Both the position numbers and the translations under genes were made by a program. DNA of 64,000 nt, from the NCBI RefSeq assembly GCF_900130015.1, contig NZ_FQXS01000001.1, forward strand, positions 124,001 to 188,000, read 5' to 3'. The notes below the pieces were generated by a model. It was given only the letters and a program-made list of their open reading frames with translations, ran no database searches and had not been told where the DNA came from. This document shows, piece by piece, positions 1 through 9,251 of the stretch (positions are counted from its first letter, which is position 1; each line of letters opens with the position of its first letter). The stretch is from Desulfofustis glycolicus DSM 9705. GTDB lineage: Bacteria > Desulfobacterota > Desulfobulbia > Desulfobulbales > Desulfocapsaceae.

Positions 1-364
1 GGCCCCGTCACGCTGACAACGGGAAAAGCGTTTTTCGGGCAGTTGTAAGATATCCGAAAGAATATCGTTTTCCCGTCGATTCGGCAAGCAGTCCCGTCCT
101 ACTCAACAAGGCAGCATTCGCCTCTCATCCTCCGGCTGAACTGGATAAAACATCTTATCTTCCTGGAAAAATGATTTTTTCGGTCAACTTTTTTCTTGCA
201 GCAAGGCGGTCCTAAGGGGTAGCACTGCAGAAAAGGGTTGAGCTACGGAACCAGCGCACCGGCTGCCGTCGATACGCGTCCGGTTGACGATCCGCCGACA
301 GGCAGATCCACGACTGTCTCAACCAGGTGCAAAACGGAAAACCCGTTCAAGGAGAAAGCCGTCA
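1..364. other. Intergenic region upstream of crcB
   Basis: No convincing gene on either strand. The stretch has AT-rich runs around 168-197 and a short GTAGC/GCTAC inverted repeat (219-223 with 242-246) about 120 bases before the crcB start. I looked for the fluoride riboswitch often found before crcB and did not find its conserved core. The crcB promoter presumably lies here, but no strong -35/-10 pair stands out. Confidence 0.5.
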
Positions 365-748
365 ATGATCTGGGGATACAAATGGCTGCTGGTCATGCTC
401 GGCGGCAGTCTCGGCGCCGCCAGCCGTTACGGCATCGGCCTGCTGACCGCGCGCATCTGGGGCGCCCACTTTCCATGGGGTACACTGGTGGTCAACCTGG
501 TCGGCTGTTTTTTCATCGGGCTGCTGTTCGCCCTGGCCGACCGTGCCCGACTGCTTACCCCTGATGTCCGACTGCTGCTGATCACGGGGTATCTCGGGGC
601 ATTGACCACGTTTTCCACCTTCTCGCTGGAAACAGTGACCGCCGGTCGCAGCGGCCTCGTCTTCCATTCATTGACCAATATCCTTCTCAACAACCTGGGC
701 GGGCTGTCGTTGACCTATCTGGGACTGCGACTGGGCGGCCTGAGATAG
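365..748 (+). CDS. crcB: CrcB/Fluc fluoride channel
   Basis: A 127-residue protein with four predicted membrane helices. Family signatures are visible: GGSLGAASRYGIG near the N-terminus, WGTLVVNLVGCFFIGLL in the second helix and GYLGALTTFSTFSLE in the third, the region that lines the fluoride pore in this family. The family exports fluoride as a dual-topology dimer. I chose the ATG at 365 because AAGGAG lies at 349-354 and the first helix starts directly after it. The frame stays open upstream to 284, but that extension is charged and unlike the family. The next gene starts 10 bases after the stop, so the two form an operon. Confidence 0.93.
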   Translation: MIWGYKWLLVMLGGSLGAASRYGIGLLTARIWGAHFPWGTLVVNLVGCFFIGLLFALADRARLLTPDVRLLLITGYLGALTTFSTFSLETVTAGRSGLVFHSLTNILLNNLGGLSLTYLGLRLGGLR

Positions 749-758
749 GAGGAAGCCG

Positions 759-2048
759 ATGTTGAACTACCGGGCAATCGAGATCTTCACCAGCGAAGAA
801 GCGCGCTCCGATCATCAACCGGTGGCCGACGCCGTCGTGGACTATATCAAGGGCCTGAAAATCGCCGCCCGCTGCAGCGTTTTCCGGGGTATCGCCGGCT
901 GTTACGAAAGCGGCGAGGTCGCCACCGGCCGGCTGGAGGTACTCTCCTACAACCTGCCGATCCGTATCTATATCCTGCTGCCGGCGGCGGCGGTCGATCG
1001 GGTGCTGGCCGGCCTGGACGAGTTGGTTGGCGACGGCATCATCGCCTTGCACGAGTTGACCGTCGTCAATCACAAGGCGGCCACCACCTTTTTCCCACGC
1101 CAGCTTACCGTCGGTGACGTGATGACCCCCCAGCCGCAGACGATAACTGCCGAAAGTCCGCTGATCGACGCGGCCCGGCTGCTACTCTCTTCGGTTTACA
1201 CCGGGCTGCCGGTGGTCGACCGGCAGTATCGCCCCATCGGTGTCATCACCCAGGGAGATTTACTGAACCGCGGCGGTCTACCGCTTCGTCTCGGTCTACT
1301 GGCCGAATCGGAGACCAAGGTGCTCGACGCGATCACCGACTCGCTGGCCAGCAAACGGGTCGCCGAAGCAATGACCGCCCCTGCCGTCACCGTCGGCGTC
1401 GACCGCCAGCTAGGCGAAGCGGTCGACCTGATGCTGGCCAGGCGATTGAAGCGGTTGCCGGTCACCGGGTCAGAAGGAATCCTCGTCGGCATGCTTTCCC
1501 GGCTCGACATCTTCCGGACAGTGATGCGTGAGGCGCCCGACTGGCGAGCCTTCCAGGCACAGCAGATCAGTCTCAGCAACCTCCGTACCGTCGCCGACAT
1601 CACCCGCCGCGACACGCTGACCGTCCGGCCCGACACACCGATCGACCAGGTGATCCGCCTCATCGACAGCAACGATCTGCAGCGGGTGGCGGTGGTCGAT
1701 GACGACGGCATCCTGCTCGGCCTCATTGCCGACGAGGACCTGCTGCGCTATTTCAAACCGGATCGGGCAGGACTAGGCTACCTCTTTGCGCGGTTTGCCC
1801 GTGCGTTCGGCGGTGCTGCACCGGGCGGCGACATCCAGCAGCGTATTGCCTCGACGACTGCCGGCGACGTGATGCACACCGATCCGCCGACAGCAGGTGA
1901 AGCCATGCTGATCGAAGATGCCGTCCGGTTGATGACCAAGCAGCGGCTCAAGCGGCTGCCGGTGGTCGATGCTAACAATCGCTTTACCGGGATGATCAGC
2001 CGTGAATCCCTGCTGCGTGCCGGCTACCGACGCCTGAGTGTTTCATAA
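759..2048 (+). CDS. DUF190 and CBS-domain protein
   Basis: A 429-residue cytosolic protein. Residues 1-110 match the DUF190 family, a PII-like ferredoxin fold often encoded beside crcB. The rest holds four CBS motifs in two pairs: about 118-250 (two GDVMTPQ/EAMTAPAV-type starts) and 275-425 (ADITRRDTL and GDVMHTDPP). CBS pairs usually bind adenine nucleotides. A start at 759 is supported by AGGAGG six bases upstream. The pairing with crcB suggests a nucleotide- or anion-sensing partner of fluoride export, but the exact role is not known. The fusion of DUF190 to four CBS repeats is longer than the usual single-domain DUF190 protein. Confidence 0.88.
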   Translation: MLNYRAIEIFTSEEARSDHQPVADAVVDYIKGLKIAARCSVFRGIAGCYESGEVATGRLEVLSYNLPIRIYILLPAAAVDRVLAGLDELVGDGIIALHELTVVNHKAATTFFPRQLTVGDVMTPQPQTITAESPLIDAARLLLSSVYTGLPVVDRQYRPIGVITQGDLLNRGGLPLRLGLLAESETKVLDAITDSLASKRVAEAMTAPAVTVGVDRQLGEAVDLMLARRLKRLPVTGSEGILVGMLSRLDIFRTVMREAPDWRAFQAQQISLSNLRTVADITRRDTLTVRPDTPIDQVIRLIDSNDLQRVAVVDDDGILLGLIADEDLLRYFKPDRAGLGYLFARFARAFGGAAPGGDIQQRIASTTAGDVMHTDPPTAGEAMLIEDAVRLMTKQRLKRLPVVDANNRFTGMISRESLLRAGYRRLSVS

Positions 2049-2250
2049 CCGCCGGCTGCATCGGTTTACGGAAAATCAAAAGGGTATCCCGGATCAAGTG
2101 GAGCCGTCGCCCCTCTTCTTCCTTTCCGACCGTTTGATTCAACCGCGCTGCAGGAAGACATTGCCCGTGTGGTTCGAAACGTGCGGCGATACTGCCATCA
2201 ACCGATTGCCGCCAGAAACATTGAAAACCTGAGGTCAGGGAAACGCACTG

Positions 2251-2634
2251 TTACGAAATGAGTGGCCCCTGGCCCACTGACGGTGACTCAATGGCATCAT
2301 CTTCCAGTTTATGCAGCGGAAAATAGGTGAAAACGGGCCACCAGTCGAGGGGGCGGTGAAATGCGACGGCAATCCCGTGCGGATCTATTCTGTTCACCTT
2401 GCCAGGCACCTTGATAACCAGCTCACTCTCCTGGCCCGGGAGGGTAATCCTGACGCTGACCCGTTCGCCGATACGAAATTCCAGCCGGCAATACAGATAG
2501 ATTGATTCAATGCTGATATCTCGGACAATCGCCTCGACCGTTTTCTCCTTCTTGTCCGATCGAATGATGGCGTGAGCGCCATATTCTACTCTGGTGAGTC
2601 GACGTTTCTCCCTTATTCCCAGCGAATACGCCAC
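2251..2634 (-). CDS. PilZ-like domain protein
   Basis: A 127-residue single-domain protein. EKRRLTRVEY near residue 9 fits the first arm of the PilZ c-di-GMP site (RxxxR-type), and RDISIESIYLY near residue 40 matches the second arm (D/NxSxxG), although the final Gly is replaced by Ser. Beta-strand alternation through residues 45-95 fits the PilZ barrel. The lost Gly leaves c-di-GMP binding uncertain. The start is a GTG at 2634 with only a weak ribosome site; an in-frame TGA just upstream rules out a longer form. It stands alone, convergent with the crcB operon. Confidence 0.72.
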   Translation of the reverse strand: MAYSLGIREKRRLTRVEYGAHAIIRSDKKEKTVEAIVRDISIESIYLYCRLEFRIGERVSVRITLPGQESELVIKVPGKVNRIDPHGIAVAFHRPLDWWPVFTYFPLHKLEDDAIESPSVGQGPLIS

Positions 2635-3107
2635 AACCCATCACATAGTGGGCAGGAGGTTTATCTCGGGTGATCTCATCGGGGACCGTGCGGCTTTCTC
2701 CAGCCCCTTCGCTCCACAGCTGTTCTCATTTTTTCAGGCATAACTCCCGATTAAGAAACCGGGGCCATTGTCCCTGGTCGTGGCTATCGCTCAGGGGGGA
2801 TACCTTGAATCGTTTGACTCCCATCATTATCGCCCATTTTCACCGTATTTCCAAATGCTGCCCAGAAAAAAATGGTGCCTTCACTGTACTCATTTCCCGT
2901 CCCCCGCCCACTTCGACATAGTGCTCTACAGAAGTGGATATTCTCTATCCCTTAAAAGGGGAAATACGAGCGCGTCAACGGTTCTTCCTCAATGTGAGGG
3001 CCCGGTGCTCGTGTATAGTTCCAGCTCTGTGCCTGCCATCGTGCGGCAGTCAAGGCACGCCGGCTTCGAGGCGACAGCCGAAAGAGCGTGCCTTGTCGCA
3101 GTACCTG
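2635..3107. other. Gene-free stretch between PilZ-like gene and fprA
   Basis: About 470 bases with no frame that looks coding; the open frames here have atypical composition and no family resemblance. Apart from the long inverted repeat at 3051-3095, listed separately, I see no RNA gene or clear promoter. Confidence 0.45.
3051..3095 (-). terminator. Long hairpin downstream of fprA
   Basis: CAAGGCACGC (3051-3060) is exactly complementary to GCGTGCCTTG (3086-3095). Inside it CGGCT (3061-3065) pairs with AGCCG (3076-3080), leaving a one-sided 5-base bulge. It starts 12 bases after the fprA stop, where a terminator is expected, but no T run follows on the minus strand. It could be a factor-dependent end, an mRNA-stabilising hairpin or a dispersed repeat. 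Confidence 0.5.
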
Positions 3108-4289
3108 TTACCGGCGAAACTCGTCTTTCTTGTGACGCTCGACTATCAGGTCCGCCAGCCGGTCGAGTTGCGCCAGATCATCCTGCCTCGGGTGCCCCTT
3201 GACCAGGAGCGGATCGAGCACCTCGACCTTGAGGTTGGGAATCATCGCGGCCAGCTGATCGACGGTCTTGCCGCCCCAGCCGTACGAGCCGATGATGGAT
3301 AGATAGCGCGCTTTGGGTTTGAGGGCATTGGCCAGAAAAGCGGCGTAGGCGGCCATCGGGTGCGGGCCGGTGAGCACAGTCGGCGTGCCGAGCACGATGG
3401 TGCCGGCATCGACGAGGCTCATGGCCAGCTTACCGATATCGGTGACCGGCAAGTTGAACAGTTCGACCCGTACCTGCCGCTCCATCAGGGCGGCGGTCAG
3501 GTGGTCGACCATGACCCTGGTGCTGCCGTGCATCGACACGAACGGCAGGCAGACCAGGTTGTGCGGCGTGCCAGCCGTCCAGTCGCGATAGGCATCGATG
3601 ATCCACTCGGGATGATCGTAGACCTGGCCGTGACTCGGGGCGATCATCTCGATGGCCAGCGGTGCCAGCTTCTCGATGTTTTTACCGATCACCGTGCGAA
3701 ACGGCATCATGATCTCGGCGAAATAGCGCTTCGCCGCTTCGTGAACGCGGCCTTGGTCGGTCACGAAGAGATCGCTGGTGGCGATGTGCGAGCCGAAAAA
3801 GTCGCAGGAGAAAAGAATCTTCGCCTCGGCCAGATAGGTGACCATGGTCTCCGGCCAATGCACCCACGGGGTGTGGATAAAGTTCAGGGTCGCACCACCC
3901 AGGTCAAGAGAATCGCCGTCGGCTACGGTAATGAAGCGCTGCTCATCGATCTGCAGCAGATCGATGAGAAATGTTTTGGCCTTCGCCGTGGTCACCACCT
4001 TGGCGTCCGGATAACGATCGAGCACCAGCGGTATCGTCCCGGAATGATCCTGCTCGGCATGGTGGCAGACCAGGTAATCGATACGCGGCACGTCCGCCAA
4101 TTGGGCCAGAAACATCTCGGCCATCGCCGGGTCGACGGTATCGAGCAGCGCGGTCTTGTCGCTGCCCTGCACCAGGTATGCGTTATACGAGGTTCCGTCG
4201 GGAAGGGGAATCAATGAATCGAAGAGGCGCCGGTCCCAGTCGATGGCGCCCAGCCAGTATACCTTGTCATGCAGTTGTCTCTTGATCAT
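3108..4289 (-). CDS. fprA: A-type flavodiiron protein (O2/NO reductase)
   Basis: A 393-residue cytosolic enzyme. An N-terminal metallo-beta-lactamase-like domain carries the diiron ligands: H77-x-E79-x-D81-H82, then H144 in the HWPETM segment, D163 in SCDFFGSH and H220 in APSHGQV. A C-terminal flavodoxin-like domain (about 245-393) binds FMN. The family reduces O2 to water and/or NO to N2O using rubredoxin or F420H2 as donor, and protects anaerobes. The ATG at 4289 has GAGGAG five bases upstream; a GTG six bases further up is too close to that ribosome site. No rubredoxin gene is adjacent. With hcp in the same window it fits an NO/O2 defence set. Confidence 0.92.
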   Translation of the reverse strand: MIKRQLHDKVYWLGAIDWDRRLFDSLIPLPDGTSYNAYLVQGSDKTALLDTVDPAMAEMFLAQLADVPRIDYLVCHHAEQDHSGTIPLVLDRYPDAKVVTTAKAKTFLIDLLQIDEQRFITVADGDSLDLGGATLNFIHTPWVHWPETMVTYLAEAKILFSCDFFGSHIATSDLFVTDQGRVHEAAKRYFAEIMMPFRTVIGKNIEKLAPLAIEMIAPSHGQVYDHPEWIIDAYRDWTAGTPHNLVCLPFVSMHGSTRVMVDHLTAALMERQVRVELFNLPVTDIGKLAMSLVDAGTIVLGTPTVLTGPHPMAAYAAFLANALKPKARYLSIIGSYGWGGKTVDQLAAMIPNLKVEVLDPLLVKGHPRQDDLAQLDRLADLIVERHKKDEFRR

Positions 4290-4426
4290 AGCCACTCCTC
4301 AATAAAATTGCAGATTGTGGTTCTCCAGCTATCCGAACCGGCCGTGTCGCAGTACTCCGTTACTATCAACGATAGGGTTGCAAATCGACAAAGGCAAGCA
4401 AAGCATCACCGGGCGGGAGAACCTAT

Positions 4427-7400
4427 CTATCCATCAGTCGTCTTGCCGACCCGGACAGCCAGCCCCCAGTCATCGAAGAGCACATAGAGGGCTGGGATCA
4501 CCACCAGCACCAGTACGGTGGAGGTCAGCAGTCCGAATACTACCGAAATAACCACTGGTTGGATCGCCGCAGCCTGGGTGCTCGTCTCCAGCAATATCGG
4601 CAGCAGTCCGGCGATGGTGGTGCCGGTGCCGATCAGGATCGCCCGCAGCCGGTCACGGCTGGCCTGGCCGGCGGCGGCCGCCGCGGCAAGGCCCTGCTCC
4701 CGGTGCACCTTGATAAACTGGATGAGCAGGATGGCATTGTTGACGACGATGCCGGCCAGCGAGGCGGCACCGATCAGTGACGGCATCGACAGGTAGAAGC
4801 CCATCAGCACATGCCCCCAGATGGCGCCGATAAAGGCCAGCGGGATGGATAACATGACGATCAGCGGTTCGATATAACTGCGGAACTGAAATGACAAAAT
4901 GATAAAAATCCCGAGCAGGCCGACAAGCAGGCCACGGCCGATCGATTTTCCGGTTTCCGCCGAGTTGGCCACCTGCCCTTCGAACACCACCGAGATACCG
5001 GGGTGGCTCTTCGAGAACTGAGCCAACCGGGTGGCCTTGATATCCTTGACGACTGCCTGGGCGCTGGTACGGCGGGCATCGACATTGGCGCTGACGACCA
5101 CGGTACGGCGACCGTCGATCCGGGTGATCCGCGCCCAGTCGCGATCCTCTTCCACCCGAACGAGCACTTCCAACGGGATCTGCCGGCCGTCCGGCAACTG
5201 GATGATCTGGTCGGCCAGGTCATCGAGACTCCGGCGGTCCTGATCGGCCTGACTGACGAGAATCTCGATATCCCATTCGCCGATACGCTGGGTGGCGGCG
5301 ATCTGCCCGAGCATCGCGGCGCGCAGTTGGGCAGCCACTTCCTCGGCACTCACCCCGAGCCCCCGGGCTCCTTCAGCGAGCGAGAAACGGCGCTGGGGCT
5401 TGCCGGGCCGCAGATCGTCGATGACATTGTAGACCCCGGTATAGCCGGCCACGTATGTCGCCATATCCACGGCAGCCTGCTTGAGCGCGTCAAGATCCTC
5501 GCCCTGCAACCGAATCTCGATCGGGATTCCGGCCGGTCCGAAGCCCGGTTCCTGAATGATCAGGCTGAGGATCCCCGGAATATCGCCGATCTGCTCGCGC
5601 CAAGCCGTTATCAGGTCATCCAAGGAAACGGTGCGACGCTCCGCGGTCAGCAGATCGACCATGACCGTAGCCACATGGGCGCCGGACTCCTGGGCGCTGA
5701 GATTGTGGTTAAAGCGAACCTGGATGGACTCCACCAGGGCCGCCCCGTCCGGCTGCTGCGGCGTCAATTCGCTGTCCAACCGGCGCATTGCCTCCTCGAC
5801 CCGGCGGGCCACCGCTTCGGTCCGCACCAGCGGCGTTCCCTGGGGCATCAGAATACGCGCCTCCAGCACGTCTCCGTCGATATCGGGCATCGCCTCGCTG
5901 CCGATATGGCCGCCGGCCATGAAGCCGACCGAGCCGAGCAACACCGTGATGACCAGGCCGAGCACCAGGTAGCGCAGGCGAATGGCCGCATCGGCCAGGC
6001 GCCCGACCCGTTCCTGAAAAGCGGCAAAGCCCCGCTCGAATGCCGCCCGGAACCGTGATTGCCGATCCTCGGTCAGGCGCGCTACGCTGCCCTTGAGATG
6101 GTGCGGCAGGATCAGGAAGGCCTCTATCAGGCTGGCCGCCAGCGCGGCAATCAAGACTACCGGCAACACCTCGAGCACGGCGCCCATGTCACCCGCCAGA
6201 AAAGACAGCGGCAGAAAGACCGCGGCCGTGGTCAAAAACGACGACAGCACGCCGGGCAGCACCTGGCGCGTTCCCGCCACCACGGCGGCCAGCGGAGAAT
6301 CATACTGCCGGGACTGGACGGCAATGTTGTCGGTGATGACGATGGCGTCATCCATGACGATACCGATGGCCATCAACAGCGCAACCAGCGTGATCATGTT
6401 GAGCGACAGCCCGGTTGCGGCCATGACCGCAAAGGCGCCCATGAACGCCGCCGGCAACCCGAGCACCGCCCACAACGCCAACCGGAGGCGGAAAAACAAG
6501 CTCATCACCAGCACCACCAGCACCAGTCCGGTCAAACCATTGCTCACCAGCATCTGCAGGCGGTCACGAACGATACTGGTCATATCCTGGGTGACGGCAA
6601 GGTGTATCCCGTCATCGAGCCGCCGCCGTTCGGCCGTCACCAGCGCTGCCAGTTCAGCCATCACATCCAGCGCGTCACCGCGCAGGGTCTTGCTGACCTC
6701 CAGCACCAGGGCTCGCTCGCCGTTGAACCAGATCTGCTCCTCGGGACGCTCACCGACTTCCCGGATCGTCGCCAGCTCGCCGAGGGACAGCTCGCCGCCG
6801 CCGGTGCCGGAGATCACCACCAGTGCTGCCAGATCCTGCAGCGTCCGACGCTGGTCGGTGAAGCGCAACAGGATGTCCCGGTCCCGCGTTTCCAGAGTGC
6901 CAAGCGGCATATCGACGCTGCCGCTCGCCACCAGCACAGCCAGGTCGCGGGCCGAAATCCCGTACTGGCGCAGGATATCGCGATCCGCCTGAACCTGCCA
7001 CTGCCGCTGGGAGAGGCCGCGGATGGTAACATCGGCCACATCGGTCAGCCGCAGCACCCGTTCTTCCAGAGCCATGGCGTAGTCTTCCAGCGCGGGCAGC
7101 GCCATATCGCCGGTGACGGCAACCGCCGCCACCAGATCGCTGCGATGAAGTTCGTGCACCACCGGAGGTTCGGCCCGGACCGGCAGATCGGTCAACGCGT
7201 TTATCTCGGTATCGATATCGTTGATAAAGCGGATCGCGTCACCGCCGGCCGCCATGGTTGCCGTGGCACTGGCCAGATTGTCCTGCGCCACGCAGACCAA
7301 TTCCTTGAGAAAATCGACGCCCTGGAGGGCTTCCTGGACCCGGCGGCACACGGCATCCTCGACGTCAGTAGCGCTGGCACCGCGATACTCGACCTCGATA

Positions 7401-7531
7401 CGAACCTCGACCGGCCGGTAATCGGGAAAGGTCTCGCGCCGCAGCGACGGCGCGGCAACCAGTCCGGCGGCCAGCAGCAGGAGCAGCAGGAGATTGGCCG
7501 CGGTGGGATGGGCGGCGAACCAGCGGATCAT
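4427..7531 (-). CDS. RND efflux pump, inner-membrane permease
   Basis: A 1034-residue protein of the AcrB/HAE family: N-terminal helix, two large periplasmic loops (about 35-335 and 560-860) and twelve membrane helices. The proton-relay acidic pair in helix 4 is kept in GIVMDDAIVI near residue 395. It would use the proton gradient to expel drugs, lipids or metabolites through a tripartite channel. It overlaps the upstream adaptor gene by four bases (ATGA), so the two are translationally coupled. No outer-membrane TolC-type gene is in the window, so the channel must be encoded elsewhere. Substrate cannot be read from the sequence. Confidence 0.9.
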   Translation of the reverse strand: MIRWFAAHPTAANLLLLLLLAAGLVAAPSLRRETFPDYRPVEVRIEVEYRGASATDVEDAVCRRVQEALQGVDFLKELVCVAQDNLASATATMAAGGDAIRFINDIDTEINALTDLPVRAEPPVVHELHRSDLVAAVAVTGDMALPALEDYAMALEERVLRLTDVADVTIRGLSQRQWQVQADRDILRQYGISARDLAVLVASGSVDMPLGTLETRDRDILLRFTDQRRTLQDLAALVVISGTGGGELSLGELATIREVGERPEEQIWFNGERALVLEVSKTLRGDALDVMAELAALVTAERRRLDDGIHLAVTQDMTSIVRDRLQMLVSNGLTGLVLVVLVMSLFFRLRLALWAVLGLPAAFMGAFAVMAATGLSLNMITLVALLMAIGIVMDDAIVITDNIAVQSRQYDSPLAAVVAGTRQVLPGVLSSFLTTAAVFLPLSFLAGDMGAVLEVLPVVLIAALAASLIEAFLILPHHLKGSVARLTEDRQSRFRAAFERGFAAFQERVGRLADAAIRLRYLVLGLVITVLLGSVGFMAGGHIGSEAMPDIDGDVLEARILMPQGTPLVRTEAVARRVEEAMRRLDSELTPQQPDGAALVESIQVRFNHNLSAQESGAHVATVMVDLLTAERRTVSLDDLITAWREQIGDIPGILSLIIQEPGFGPAGIPIEIRLQGEDLDALKQAAVDMATYVAGYTGVYNVIDDLRPGKPQRRFSLAEGARGLGVSAEEVAAQLRAAMLGQIAATQRIGEWDIEILVSQADQDRRSLDDLADQIIQLPDGRQIPLEVLVRVEEDRDWARITRIDGRRTVVVSANVDARRTSAQAVVKDIKATRLAQFSKSHPGISVVFEGQVANSAETGKSIGRGLLVGLLGIFIILSFQFRSYIEPLIVMLSIPLAFIGAIWGHVLMGFYLSMPSLIGAASLAGIVVNNAILLIQFIKVHREQGLAAAAAAGQASRDRLRAILIGTGTTIAGLLPILLETSTQAAAIQPVVISVVFGLLTSTVLVLVVIPALYVLFDDWGLAVRVGKTTDG

Positions 7532-8892
7532 CGCGACTCTCCGGCAGCAATGCGCTGCAGAGCTCGCCCCCGTTCCTCATCGAGATGCGGACTCACCTTC
7601 ATGCTTCCGAGCGGCGGCACCGGGTCATCGACGATCACCCGTTCGCCCGGCGCCAATCCCTCAGTAATCACGGCCAGATCGCGCTGGTCGAAGGCGACCT
7701 CGACCCGGCGACGCTGCAGTCGCTGCTGGTCGTCGACGAGATACACTTCGCCGTGGTGCACCGCGGCGGTCGGAACTACCAGCAGCGGCTCCGGGCTGGC
7801 GGCCGACAGACGGACACTGACGAACATATCGCGTTGCAGAATCGGGCGCCGTGGCGGGTCCGCACTCCGATAGGGCTGCTCGACGACAATCACCACTCGG
7901 ACCATGCGGGTCAGGGGATCCAGGCCGCTTGCCACCCGATCGACCCGGCCCGGCCAGGTTGCGCCGTCGACCCCCACCAATGCAACCTCTGCCCGGATCG
8001 CCGAAAAATCAAACAGTTCACCGATGTCCAGAGCTTCTTCGAAGCGCTGCGGATGAGGTACGACGCTCATTAGGCGACGCAGCATAGTGAGCGGAATCCG
8101 CGCCTCGATTTCAGCGGCCTCGATACTGTCAGCCTGAAACAGGTGCTGCCCGGCAGAGACTTGCCGGTGCAATGCCACCTCTACCTCACCGACCCGCAGG
8201 TCGTAGGGCGCTGCAAAGCGGGTATCGGCCAGGTCCCGTCGCGCCTGGCCGAGTTGGGTAGCGGCCCGGTCGATCTGCGCTTCGAGGCGTTGCCTTCGGG
8301 ACGGGATGAGCCGCTGTTGGTTTTCCAGATTAACCACGGCTTGGCGCTGCACGAGGGCGGCTCGCTGCTGTTCATCAAACTGCGACTGCGACACGGCGCC
8401 GCTGCCGGCCAAAGTCTCAATGCGCGTCAGTTCCCGCTCGGCCAGCGACAGTCGTTCCCGCTCCAAGGCCAGCAGCAGCCGGGTGTTCTCTTCCTCGGTG
8501 TCGAGTTGCTCCTGTTCGGCGGCCAGGCCGGCGAGTTCGGCCTCGGCGGCGGCGATGGCCAGCTCATAGCGACTGGGATCAAGCGCCAGCAACAGCGTAC
8601 CGGCCGGCAACAAGGTACCGCTCTCCAACTCCGGATGTCGCTCGATCACCGTGCCGCCGACAGTGGCGACGGCATGCCAGGTCTCGGCGGGACGGGCAAC
8701 ACCGTAGCCGCGGACCTCTATCAGAAACGGTACCGGCCGGGCCTCTATCACCGTCACCGGCGGGACAACCAGACTCGCCTCGTCATGGGTCGGCGTCTGG
8801 CGATTGGCCACAAACAGCGCCAATATTCCGATCCCGGCAACCAGACCGGCAAGGATCAGTGCGATGCGGCCGAAGCCGCTCTTTGTCTTCAT
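7528..8892 (-). CDS. RND pump periplasmic adaptor (HlyD/AcrA family)
   Basis: A 454-residue membrane-fusion protein. It has an N-terminal membrane anchor (about residues 5-27), a lipoyl-like half domain, a long coiled-coil hairpin rich in Glu, Leu and Arg (about 100-220), then beta-barrel and membrane-proximal domains ending with LAPGERVIVDDPV. It bridges the permease and an outer-membrane channel. The ATG at 8892 is preferred because GAGGGAG sits nine bases upstream and the anchor begins directly; the frame extends to 9027 without a signal-like start. The promoter region is shared with the divergent SulP gene and holds the palindrome at 9080-9093. Confidence 0.88.
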   Translation of the reverse strand: MKTKSGFGRIALILAGLVAGIGILALFVANRQTPTHDEASLVVPPVTVIEARPVPFLIEVRGYGVARPAETWHAVATVGGTVIERHPELESGTLLPAGTLLLALDPSRYELAIAAAEAELAGLAAEQEQLDTEEENTRLLLALERERLSLAERELTRIETLAGSGAVSQSQFDEQQRAALVQRQAVVNLENQQRLIPSRRQRLEAQIDRAATQLGQARRDLADTRFAAPYDLRVGEVEVALHRQVSAGQHLFQADSIEAAEIEARIPLTMLRRLMSVVPHPQRFEEALDIGELFDFSAIRAEVALVGVDGATWPGRVDRVASGLDPLTRMVRVVIVVEQPYRSADPPRRPILQRDMFVSVRLSAASPEPLLVVPTAAVHHGEVYLVDDQQRLQRRRVEVAFDQRDLAVITEGLAPGERVIVDDPVPPLGSMKVSPHLDEERGRALQRIAAGESR

Positions 8893-9079
8893 ATAATCTT
8901 TCTCCCTCGAGATTTCCTCCGCAACCGTCAGAGCCACTGTGCGCTGGCGTTCACAGCTCAGATCTACCTTAAAAGATGCAACGTTCCATCCAAGACCGAG
9001 ATGAACGCAGAAATCGCGTGGGAACACCTCCTTTCGAGTAGCCGTGACAGTACGGTACTACGGTATTGTCCGCTCGCAA

Positions 9080-9093
9080 TTGACTCAAGTCAA
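9080..9093. promoter_or_regulatory. CRP/FNR-type palindrome TTGACTCAAGTCAA
   Basis: A perfect TTGAC-N4-GTCAA palindrome midway between the divergent adaptor gene (start 8892) and SulP gene (start 9252). It is 13 of 14 identical to the site at 13009 and shares both half-sites with 12826. CRP/FNR-family factors bind this spacing; HcpR, the nitrosative-stress regulator of sulfate reducers, is reported to prefer TTGAC half-sites. Which regulator acts here is inference. Confidence 0.55.
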
Positions 9094-9251
9094 GGGATTA
9101 CCGGTTATTAGTTATTGAGACATTCACCTGTCTGCACCGGATACCGCTTGCCAGCGACCGGAAAATCGATTTTCCTGATCTCTGACCGGGCACCGATGTG
9201 CGCATGGCCCGATGCACAACACAAGCGATCAATCTGCCCGAGAGCCGCTCT

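Noticed and set aside
180-364. Fluoride riboswitch upstream of crcB
   Set aside because: The conserved pseudoknot core with GATG and CTGATG...CCTAC is absent. The GTAGC/GCTAC pairing is too short to support a call.
1056-1069. Third perfect TTGAC-N4-GTCAA palindrome as a regulatory site
   Set aside because: It lies deep inside the DUF190 domain coding sequence and matches ordinary codons there, so it is probably chance.
6059-7873. Long plus-strand frame of about 600 codons
   Set aside because: It is antisense to the RND permease and adaptor genes, His/Gln/Arg-rich and without family likeness; a GC-codon shadow.
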